A DNA stretch of 64,000 nucleotides from positions 1 through 64,000 of the forward strand of contig CAYXHP010000091.1 of NCBI GenBank assembly GCA_964465015.1, in the 5' to 3' direction. Under the pieces are notes generated by a model. The model saw nothing but the letters and a program-made list of their open reading frames with translations, did no database searches and was not told where the DNA came from. Positions within the stretch are counted from its first letter, which is position 1; every line of letters starts with the position of its first letter. Source of the stretch: Humimonas sp964465015 (GTDB lineage: Bacteria; Gemmatimonadota; Gemmatimonadetes; Palauibacterales; Palauibacteraceae). Shown in pieces: positions 1 to 6,545 of the stretch. Position numbers and translations under genes: made by a program.

Positions 1-1812
1 TCGAAGAAGAACGCCACGGACATCCGTCTGGCGATCGACGCGACCGAGCTCGTGTTCACGCGGCCCGAGATCGGGACCTTCATCCTCCTGTCGGGAGATT
101 CGGACTTCTCGAGCCTCGTGCTGAAGCTCAAGGAGTACGGCAAGTACGTGATCGGGGTGGGACTGCAGGAATCCACCTCCGACCTGCTCGTGCAGAACTG
201 CGACGAGTACTACAGCTACAACAGCCTCTCCGGGCTCACGGAGGCATCGCAGCTCGAGACGATCAGCCACGATCCGTGGGAGTTGGCCGAGCTCGCGGTC
301 AAGAAGATGGCCGAGCGCAACGATGTGATGCGCTCCGACCGGCTCAAGCAGGTCATGTTGGAGATCGACTCCGGGTTCGACGAGAAGGAGTACGGCTTCA
401 GCAAGTTCAACCGGTTCCTGGCCGAAGCGAGCTCGAAGGGGCTCCTCCGGCTACAGCGGATCGAGAACGGCCAGTACGAGGTCGGCCCGGCCGACGGCGG
501 GGTCTCCTCGGGAGGTCGGGGAGGCGAACGAAGCCGGCGGGGCCGCCGGGGCGGCCGCGAGCGCGAGTCGAGTGGCGGCCGCGAGCGCGAGTCGAACGAC
601 GGTCGCCGAGGCTCGTCGGGTCGGAGCTCGGCCGATTCCGCGCGGCAGGAGACGCGATCGGCTCCTCCGGCGGAGGCGCAGGTCCAGACCTCCGATCTGA
701 AGCATGCCTATGACCTCCTGCGCGAGGTCGTCTCGCGGCTGGCCCCGGATGGTGGCTCGGTGCGCGACTCCGAGGTGAAGCGGGCGCTCCTGGAGCGAGA
801 CGAGCACTTCGACGAGGCGGCGCTGGGCTTCGGCAAGTTCAGCCGCTTCCTGCGCCAGGCGAGCGACGAGGGTAGGGTCGACCTCGAGACGGACGACGAC
901 GGCAACTACCACGTGAGCGTCGGCGCCGGGGGGACCGCCTCCGGCGGACCCTCCGGGGAGGGAAGTCGGGGCGGGCGTCGCGACAGCGACCGTCGCGGCG
1001 GTCGGGGCGGTGGTCGGGGCGGCCGTCGGGGCGGCCGGGAGGCGTCCGGCCGGACCTCCGAGCCGGAGCCCGAGCGGCCGCAGGTCCGGGCGCAGCGGCC
1101 CCGGTCGGAGGCGGAGCGCCCCGAGCCCGAGGAGCACACCACCGCGAGCGCCGCTGCCGCGTCGATGGCCCGCTCGCGCGAGGAGGCGTCCGGCGGCCCC
1201 GTGTCCGGTCCGGAGCAGCAGGCGGCGGAGGAAGCGGCGGAGCCGGAGGAGGCCCCGTCCCGTGGCGAGAGCGACCGGGGCCGCAGGGGACTCGGGCGCT
1301 TCCGGCGCGGGAGCCGGGGGGCCACGGGCTCGGCGGAGGGCCCCGAGCTTCCCGGCCCGGTCGATGCCGGCGGTGAGGAGAACGAGGGGTCTCCCGCGCA
1401 GCAGACGGCCTCCCGTTCCGAGACCTCCGCTCCGGTCGAGCGCGACGACCGCGCCCACGGGGAGCGGCGGGTGGGGATCGGGGCCCGCAGAGGCCGGCGG
1501 GGCTCGACCGCCTCCCACGCCGGGAGCCCGGAGGGTGGGGACGGATCCGCCGGGGCGTCCCACACTGGCTCCAGCTCGGACGCTGCCCCGGAAGTCGCGG
1601 GCGACGAGCCCGCGACGGGAGCCGTGGACCACATGGTGAAGAACTACGCGGGCGTCGGCCGCAAGACCGCCGAGGCCCTGGTCGATGCGTTCGGCGCGGA
1701 GGTGTTCGCGGTCATCGACGAGGACCCCTCGAGGATCACCCGGGTCCTGCCCGAGCACCGGGCGCAGGCCGTGATCGAGGCCCGGGAGGCCGAGCGCGAG
1801 GACGCCGACTGA
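1..1812 (+). CDS. NYN-domain RNA-binding/nuclease-like protein with two LOTUS (OST-HTH) domains (5' partial)
   Basis: The frame is open from base 1, so the true start lies upstream; 603 residues are visible. The N-terminus is the last part of a NYN/LabA (PIN-like) domain, with the motif LLSGDSDFSSLV near residues 27-38 carrying the conserved SGDSDF acidic cluster. Two LOTUS/OST-HTH modules follow (about residues 92-165 and 232-309), each with a GF-KF-RFL core. A long Arg/Gly/Ser/Glu-rich low-complexity stretch comes next, and a helix-hairpin-helix (GVGRKTAEAL) closes the protein at about 542-603. NYN plus LOTUS is known in bacteria as a putative RNase with RNA-binding adaptors; the RG-rich linker and HhH suggest nucleic-acid binding. 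The substrate is unknown. The next gene starts 1 nt after the stop. Confidence 0.85.
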   Translation, partial: SKKNATDIRLAIDATELVFTRPEIGTFILLSGDSDFSSLVLKLKEYGKYVIGVGLQESTSDLLVQNCDEYYSYNSLSGLTEASQLETISHDPWELAELAVKKMAERNDVMRSDRLKQVMLEIDSGFDEKEYGFSKFNRFLAEASSKGLLRLQRIENGQYEVGPADGGVSSGGRGGERSRRGRRGGRERESSGGRERESNDGRRGSSGRSSADSARQETRSAPPAEAQVQTSDLKHAYDLLREVVSRLAPDGGSVRDSEVKRALLERDEHFDEAALGFGKFSRFLRQASDEGRVDLETDDDGNYHVSVGAGGTASGGPSGEGSRGGRRDSDRRGGRGGGRGGRRGGREASGRTSEPEPERPQVRAQRPRSEAERPEPEEHTTASAAAASMARSREEASGGPVSGPEQQAAEEAAEPEEAPSRGESDRGRRGLGRFRRGSRGATGSAEGPELPGPVDAGGEENEGSPAQQTASRSETSAPVERDDRAHGERRVGIGARRGRRGSTASHAGSPEGGDGSAGASHTGSSSDAAPEVAGDEPATGAVDHMVKNYAGVGRKTAEALVDAFGAEVFAVIDEDPSRITRVLPEHRAQAVIEAREAEREDAD

Positions 1813-1813
1813 G

Positions 1814-2407
1814 GTGACGGCAGGACTGGGCGGCGTCCTCTCGCCGGCGTTCTACGCACGGCCGGCGGAAGACGTGGCCCGCGACCTCCTCGGGCGGGTG
1901 CTCCTCTCGGAGGTGGACGGCCGGGTGACGGCCGGTCGCATCGTCGAGACGGAGGCCTACACCGGCCCGGAGGATGAGGCGTCGCACGCCGCCGCCTCGA
2001 TCGGCCGCACCGAGCGGAACGACCCCCTCTACGGCCCTCCCGGCACGGCCTACATCCACCTGAACTACGGCGTGCACTGGTGCCTGAACGCAGTCACGAC
2101 GGCCGAGGGCCACCCGGCCGCCGTGCTCCTGCGCGGCCTCGAGCCCGTCCTCGGCGAGGAGGTCATGCGGCGGCGCCGGGGGCGCCCGGAGCTCACCAGC
2201 GGTCCCGCGCGTCTCACGCAGGCGCTGGGGATCGGGCCCGAGCTCCAGCGTCACACCCTGGACAGCCCGCCCCTCCGCATCCTGGAGGGTGAGGAGGAGG
2301 TCCCCGACGAAGCGGTGGTGCGCACCACCCGGATCGGGATCACCCGGGCCGCGGACGCGGAGCTCCGTTTCTACGATCGGCGCAGCCGCTGGGTCTCGAG
2401 GCGATGA
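1814..2407 (+). CDS. 3-methyladenine DNA glycosylase (AAG/Mpg family)
   Basis: This 197-aa protein is of the AAG/Mpg type, a monofunctional base-excision glycosylase that removes alkylated and deaminated purines. The signature VETEAY lies at residues 44-49. By the human AAG motif, E47 would be the catalytic Glu, Y49 the intercalating-site Tyr and H58 the pocket His. The YGPPGTAY and LLRGLEP blocks are present, and TSGPARLTQALGI closes the core. Length is normal for bacterial members. The GTG start is 1 nt after the upstream stop, and the stop overlaps the next ATG by 4 nt, so these are probably co-transcribed. Confidence 0.93.
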   Translation: MTAGLGGVLSPAFYARPAEDVARDLLGRVLLSEVDGRVTAGRIVETEAYTGPEDEASHAAASIGRTERNDPLYGPPGTAYIHLNYGVHWCLNAVTTAEGHPAAVLLRGLEPVLGEEVMRRRRGRPELTSGPARLTQALGIGPELQRHTLDSPPLRILEGEEEVPDEAVVRTTRIGITRAADAELRFYDRRSRWVSRR

Positions 2408-3510
2408 GCGGCGCGGACCAGGGCCGGGCGAAGCTCGACGAGACGGAGGCCCGGGAGCTCCACCGGAAGGCCCTCGTCCTCGACGGCCACAACGACCTCG
2501 CGCTCCGGATCATCGAGGGGGAGGACCCCGCCTCCAGGCTGCAGGAAGGCCACCTGGACGTGCCGCGCATGCGTGAGGGCGGCTTCGACGGTGGAATCTT
2601 CGCCGTTTGGATCGACCCGTCCCGGGAGGACCCGTTCGGACGGACGCTGGCGGGTCTCGGGCGCCTGTGCGCGTGGGCCGATGCCACGCCGGGGGTCCGA
2701 CGGGTCGAGCGAGCCGCCGACCTGGAGGCCGCTGGCGGGAACGGTGAGATCGCGGTCGTGCCGGGCGTGGAGGGCGGCTACGGGATCGAGGCCGACCTGG
2801 CCGCCGTGGACCGCCTGTACGAGGCGGGAGCCCGGTGCCTCACGCTCGCGTGGCTGCGGCCCACGGCCTGGGCCGACGCCGCGGGGACGGAGCCGGTCCA
2901 CGGCGGCCTCACCCGCTTCGGGCGCCGGGTGGTGGAGCGAGCTCGCGAGCTCGGGATGGCGGTGGACGTGAGCCACGCGTCCGACTCGGCCGCGAGCCAG
3001 GCGATCGACATCGCCGGGGGCGGCGTCCTGGCCTCGCATTCCGGCGCGCGAGCGGTGGCGGACCACCCGCGCAATCTCCCGGACGCGCTCCTGGAGGAGC
3101 TGGCGGCGGTCGGCGGAGTGGCCGGCGTCGTGTTCTTCCCCGCCTACCTGGACGAACCGTACGGCCGTGCATTCGGCGCTCTGATCCGCGAGCTCGGACC
3201 GATGTTCGCGGGCACGCGGGAGGAGCGCCGCGCGTTCGACCGGGAAGTGCGGGCTCGCCTCGAGCCGCCGGCCCTGTCGGTCATCGCCGACCACGCCGAG
3301 CGGATTCGCGCGGTGGCGGGACCGGGGGCCGTCGCCCTCGGGAGCGACTTCGACGGCGTGCCCGCTCTTCCCCGTGGCCTGCGGGACGTGCGGGACCTCC
3401 CCGAGGTCACGGTGGAGCTCGCCGGACGGGACTGGTCACGGGCCGACCTCGAGGCGTTCCTGGGGGGGAACCTCCGCCGCGTGCTCGCGGCGGCGCTGGA
3501 CGGGGCCTAG
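2404..3510 (+). CDS. Membrane dipeptidase (renal dipeptidase, peptidase M19)
   Basis: This 368-aa protein of the M19 family is a binuclear-zinc dipeptidase in the amidohydrolase fold. Metal ligands are visible: DGHNDL (H29 and D31), the bridging Glu in VEGGYG near 125, DVSHAS and HSGARA histidines near 192 and 213, and the SDFDG aspartate near 324. No signal peptide is evident, so a cytoplasmic enzyme acting on dipeptides (possibly D-amino-acid-containing) is likely. The ATG overlaps the glycosylase stop by 4 nt. It is the last gene before a promoter-containing gap. Confidence 0.93.
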   Translation: MSGADQGRAKLDETEARELHRKALVLDGHNDLALRIIEGEDPASRLQEGHLDVPRMREGGFDGGIFAVWIDPSREDPFGRTLAGLGRLCAWADATPGVRRVERAADLEAAGGNGEIAVVPGVEGGYGIEADLAAVDRLYEAGARCLTLAWLRPTAWADAAGTEPVHGGLTRFGRRVVERARELGMAVDVSHASDSAASQAIDIAGGGVLASHSGARAVADHPRNLPDALLEELAAVGGVAGVVFFPAYLDEPYGRAFGALIRELGPMFAGTREERRAFDREVRARLEPPALSVIADHAERIRAVAGPGAVALGSDFDGVPALPRGLRDVRDLPEVTVELAGRDWSRADLEAFLGGNLRRVLAAALDGA

Positions 3511-3560
3511 GGGCTCCGCTTCGGCAGCGCGCGCCGGCCGCTCCCGACGGCCCCGCCACG

Positions 3561-3589
3561 TTGACTCCGGGCGCGCGCCGTGCTACCGT
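3561..3589 (+). promoter_or_regulatory. Candidate sigma-70-type promoter for the PTPS-folE leader
   Basis: TTGACT (3561-3566) and TACCGT (3584-3589) are separated by exactly 17 bp. Transcription would begin near 3596, giving a leader of about 200 nt before the PTPS start codon. The -35 match is good (5 of 6) and the -10 is moderate. This is by eye only. Confidence 0.45.
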
Positions 3590-3595
3590 TCGGAT

Positions 3596-3798
3596 GGTTG
3601 GTGTGGGGTAGTGTTTTTGAGCCAACACTAGAGTCTCGATCTCTCCTGTCTCGTGGCCGACGTCACGCCCCGCGAGGGAAGGCGACAAGCCCCGAGGAGG
3701 AGATACAAAGTGAGATACGGGTCTCGAAAAATCCCCTCGCATACGACCGGGAGGGTGGCCTCGCGCCACCCTCTCTTTTTTTCTGGAAGGAGCGCGAC
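3596..3798 (+). promoter_or_regulatory. Structured 5' leader with terminator: candidate riboswitch or attenuator upstream of PTPS-folE
   Basis: No ORF of known type lies here. A 7-bp hairpin is formed by TAGTGTT (3609-3615) and AACACTA (3624-3630). GCGAGGG (3672-3678) can pair with CCCTCGC (3734-3740), enclosing a small GGC/GCC hairpin (3681-3691) and GAGA/TCTC (3712-3725), like a three-way junction. CCCTC (3734-3738) could instead pair with GAGGG in the 5' arm of the terminator (3751-3755). The terminator ends 16 nt before the ATG, with the ribosome site GGAAGGAG between. I found no preQ1-I, preQ1-II or tetrahydrofolate-riboswitch consensus. The fold is a hand-drawn inference. Confidence 0.5.
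3749..3782 (+). terminator. Intrinsic (Rho-independent) terminator inside the PTPS 5' leader
   Basis: An 11-bp stem (3749-3759 with 3765-3775, one G-U pair) has a 5-nt loop CTCGC and is followed by seven T residues (3776-3782). It sits directly before the ribosome-binding site of the PTPS gene. It therefore cannot simply end the dipeptidase transcript without also controlling the downstream genes, which is the usual geometry of transcription attenuation. Confidence 0.85.
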
Positions 3799-4212
3799 AT
3801 GCCCAGAGTCCGGGTGACGAGGCGCCTGCACTTCTCGGCCGGCCACCGGCTCCACAACCCGGGCTTCGACGAGGCCCGGAACCGGGAGGTCTTCGGCGCC
3901 TGCAGCAACCCCACCGGACACGGCCACAACTACGACCTGGACGTGACGGTGGAGGGGGAGGTGGACCCCGAGACCGGGTTCGTGATCGACCTCAAGCGAC
4001 TCCGCGACCTGGTGCAGGGGAGCGTCATCGAGGACGTGGATCACGCCAACCTGAACGTCGACGTCGCGTGGATGGAGGGCGTCAACCCCACGGCCGAGAA
4101 TCTCGCGGTACAGATCTGGCGCCGGCTCGAGGGCCGGCTGGATAGGGCCGAGCTGGTCTCGGTCCGCCTGTTCGAGACGGAGCGGAACTACGTGGAGTAC
4201 CGCGGTGAGTGA
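3799..4212 (+). CDS. 6-pyruvoyltetrahydropterin synthase family protein (PTPS-II-like)
   Basis: This 137-aa T-fold enzyme acts on 7,8-dihydroneopterin triphosphate, the FolE product. The zinc histidines are in FSAGHR and HGH. The catalytic cysteine lies in GACSNPTGHGHNY, so spacing is C-x5-HGH as in animal PTPS, not the C-x3-HGH of E. coli QueD. The downstream block DHANLNVDV...TAENLAVQIW also resembles the animal enzyme. It could make 6-pyruvoyltetrahydropterin (biopterin route) or carboxytetrahydropterin (queuosine route). The ATG is preceded by GGAAGGAG and follows the attenuator-like terminator. It overlaps folE by 8 nt. Confidence 0.9.
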   Translation: MPRVRVTRRLHFSAGHRLHNPGFDEARNREVFGACSNPTGHGHNYDLDVTVEGEVDPETGFVIDLKRLRDLVQGSVIEDVDHANLNVDVAWMEGVNPTAENLAVQIWRRLEGRLDRAELVSVRLFETERNYVEYRGE

Positions 4213-4801
4213 GAAGGGGGACGGGTCGGGCGGCGGCGATGCCCTCGAGGGGCTGATCCGCGAGCAGCTCTGCTGCCTGGGGGAGGACCCCGGGCGCGAC
4301 GGACTCCTGCGCACTCCGGACCGGGTGGCGAGGTCCCTGCGCTGGCTGACGCGCGGCTACGCCATGACGGTCGAGGAGGCCGTCAACGGCGCCGTGTTCG
4401 AGGACGAGCACGACAGCATGGTCCTCGTCAAGGACATCGAGCTCTACTCGCTGTGCGAGCACCACATGCTCCCCTTCTTCGGAAAGGCCCACGTGGCCTA
4501 CATCCCGGACGGACGCATCATCGGGCTCAGCAAGCTTCCTCGCCTGGTGGAGGTGTACGCGCGCCGCCTCCAGGTCCAGGAGCGCCTCACCGAGCAGATC
4601 GCCGGCGCCGTCCAGAAGGCGCTCTCCCCGCGCGGGGTGGGGGTCGTGGTCGAGGCCTACCACCTGTGCATGATGATGCGCGGCGTGGAGAAGCAGAACA
4701 GCAAGACGATCACGAGCGCCGTACGCGGGAGCTTCCGCTCCGACCCACGCACCCGGGAGGAGTTCCTGCGGCTGGTGCTCTCGCCGCAGTTCATCAGCTG
4801 A
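4205..4801 (+). CDS. folE: GTP cyclohydrolase I
   Basis: This 198-aa type I enzyme converts GTP to 7,8-dihydroneopterin triphosphate and formate, the first step of folate, biopterin and queuosine precursor synthesis. The zinc-binding and active-site block CEHHMLPFFGKAH and the second cysteine in EAYHLCMMMRGV are intact. The QNSKTITSA block is also present. The GTG start overlaps the end of the PTPS gene, so FolE feeds its product to the adjacent enzyme and both share the regulated leader. Confidence 0.96.
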   Translation: MSEKGDGSGGGDALEGLIREQLCCLGEDPGRDGLLRTPDRVARSLRWLTRGYAMTVEEAVNGAVFEDEHDSMVLVKDIELYSLCEHHMLPFFGKAHVAYIPDGRIIGLSKLPRLVEVYARRLQVQERLTEQIAGAVQKALSPRGVGVVVEAYHLCMMMRGVEKQNSKTITSAVRGSFRSDPRTREEFLRLVLSPQFIS

Positions 4802-4852
4802 GCGCGGGGTGAGGTCGACGACGGCCCCGCGCCGGACCCGTCCGGCCGCCTG

Positions 4853-5560
4853 ATGCAGCTAGAGCTGTCCGAGCTCCTGATCTGTCCGGCCTGCGGCTCG
4901 ACCGCCGGCCTCGTGGTGTCGGTGGAGCGCATGGAGCAGCGGCGCGTGCGGAACGGCTCGCTCTCCTGTCCTTCGTGCGATGAGCGGTTCCCGGTCCGGG
5001 GCGGCCACATCGATTTCCGGACCGGGACGCCGGACGCGGGCGGTCCCGGCCCGCGAGCGGACCCCGGCGACCCCTCTCGCCGGGCCCTCCACGCCGCGGC
5101 GCTCCTCGACCTTCGCGAGGGTGGAGGGGTCGTGCTGCTCGGTCGCGGGCTCGCCCGGTCGGCGGCGGCGCTCTCCGACCTCGTCCCCAGCGTCGAAGTC
5201 CTGGCGGTCGAGGACCCGGCCGTGGTTGCGGAGGAAGAGTCCGAGGGCGCGACCGGCGAGGAGGCACCCCGGGCCGCGGACGAGGAGGAAGGCCCCGGGT
5301 CGCCCGCGGCCCGGCGCGTCACGCGTCTCCTCGGGGCGGGGAAGCTCGGCCTACCACTACGCCCCGGACGCCTGCGGGGCGTCGCCCTCCTGCACGGGAG
5401 CGAGGCGGAGCTGGAGGAGGCGTGCCGGGTCGTGAGCCCCGGCGGCCGCATTGTGGTCTTCGCACCGCCGGAGGAGGTCGTGACGGCGGTCCGGGGGCTC
5501 CCGCTCCAGCTCGTGGCCGAGGAGCCGGCGGCGCTCGTGGTCGTTCGCGGCGAGGCGTGA
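4853..5560 (+). CDS. Trm112-like zinc-ribbon protein with degenerate methyltransferase-like region
   Basis: This 235-aa protein begins with a Trm112/UPF0434-type zinc ribbon: C11-x2-C14 and C39-x2-C42, with LLICPACG and LSCPSCDERFPVRGG. The remaining 175 residues alternate hydrophobic strands with Glu-rich linkers. The last part (GGRIVVFAPPEEV) resembles the late strand of a class I SAM methyltransferase, but no glycine-rich SAM motif I is visible. Function is unknown; a methyltransferase-activating or scaffold role is only inference. ATG start at 4853, 51 nt after folE. Confidence 0.65.
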   Translation: MQLELSELLICPACGSTAGLVVSVERMEQRRVRNGSLSCPSCDERFPVRGGHIDFRTGTPDAGGPGPRADPGDPSRRALHAAALLDLREGGGVVLLGRGLARSAAALSDLVPSVEVLAVEDPAVVAEEESEGATGEEAPRAADEEEGPGSPAARRVTRLLGAGKLGLPLRPGRLRGVALLHGSEAELEEACRVVSPGGRIVVFAPPEEVVTAVRGLPLQLVAEEPAALVVVRGEA

Positions 5561-5670
5561 GCGAGGGCCGCCTCGCGTTGCCGGTCGTGATGGGCGCGGC
5601 TAGTTTGCCACGCGCCCGGCTCGCGGGCGACCGAGCCCGCGAGCGACACGCACTTCTCGGGAAGATCGAC

Positions 5671-5940
5671 ATGCGGCTCAACACCCGGGCGTTCGCCATA
5701 GCCTCGGCGGCCGTCTCCAGCGCCGCCGTCTTCGTCCTCACGATCCTGTTTCTTGTGGGACCGGGGGACCCCGCCGGACTCCGCTTCCTGTCGGGCTTCC
5801 TGTTCGGGTACGCCCCGAGCCTCCCGGGCGCCTTCGTCGGCGCTCTGTGGGCGTGGCCCTACGGGTTCCTCCTCGGCGGGATCGTGGCCTTCCTCTACAA
5901 CCTGGCGCTCGTTCCTCCGCCCCCGCTGCCGGACGAGTGA
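5671..5940 (+). CDS. Small membrane protein
   Basis: This 89-aa protein has two predicted membrane segments, about residues 7-31 and 53-80, and a Pro-rich C-terminus (VPPPPLPDE). The ATG at 5671 is chosen because the longer frame would overlap the previous gene in a different register. No family is recognised. It lies between the Trm112-like gene and a TPR gene on the same strand. Confidence 0.55.
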   Translation: MRLNTRAFAIASAAVSSAAVFVLTILFLVGPGDPAGLRFLSGFLFGYAPSLPGAFVGALWAWPYGFLLGGIVAFLYNLALVPPPPLPDE

Positions 5941-5971
5941 GAGCGTCCGGGTCGGACCGTGGAGGGGCGCG

Positions 5972-6532
5972 GTGAGCTGGTGGCGCTTCTGGGGATCGCG
6001 TGACGAGAGGGGCGAAGGGCGGCCGGACTACTACGCCGAGGGTGTCGACCTGGCCCGGCAGGAGCGTTTCCACGAGGCCCTGACTTCGTTCCGGCTCGCG
6101 CTCCGAGAGCGGCCCGAGGACCTGGCCACGCTCGAGCAGATGGCCGTCGTCTACACCCGGATCGGGATGACCGATGAGGCGCTCAAGACGTACCGGCGCG
6201 TGCTGGAACGGGAGTCCGACCGGCCGGCCGCGCACTACGGGGCGGCCTATCTCCTCCTGAACCGGGGTCGCCAGGGGGAGGCGGTCCGCCACCTGGAAGC
6301 CTTCCTGGACGCACGGCCCTCGGACATCGACTCGGAGCGGCACGTCCGGCACGCGCGAGAGACGCTGGTGCGGCTGCGCGGTGGGAGCCCCGGAGAGGAC
6401 GATGGGGAGAGCGGGACCGGGGGAGCGGGCGGCACCGGCGGTGAGGCTGGAGACGATCCCGGCGCGGGCGGCACGCGGGACGGCGACGACGCCGGGCGGC
6501 GGACGGACGGTACGGAGATCCCGGAGCGCTAG
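5972..6532 (+). CDS. TPR-repeat protein
   Basis: This 186-aa protein (GTG start after GGAGGGGCGCG) contains about three tetratricopeptide repeats between residues 18 and 130. Signatures include YYAEGVDLARQERFHEAL, ATLEQMAVVYTRIGMTDEAL and HYGAAYLLLNRGRQGEAV. The last 50 residues are a Gly/Asp/Glu-rich disordered tail. A role as a soluble protein-interaction module is inferred. It sits directly upstream of the acyl-CoA synthetase gene, with which it may be co-transcribed. Confidence 0.75.
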   Translation: MSWWRFWGSRDERGEGRPDYYAEGVDLARQERFHEALTSFRLALRERPEDLATLEQMAVVYTRIGMTDEALKTYRRVLERESDRPAAHYGAAYLLLNRGRQGEAVRHLEAFLDARPSDIDSERHVRHARETLVRLRGGSPGEDDGESGTGGAGGTGGEAGDDPGAGGTRDGDDAGRRTDGTEIPER

Positions 6533-6545
6533 CGGCAGGAGTCCC

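Noticed and set aside
3596..3782. preQ1 or tetrahydrofolate riboswitch
   Set aside because: I could not match the A-rich tail of preQ1-I, the preQ1-II pattern or THF consensus; kept only as an unassigned leader.
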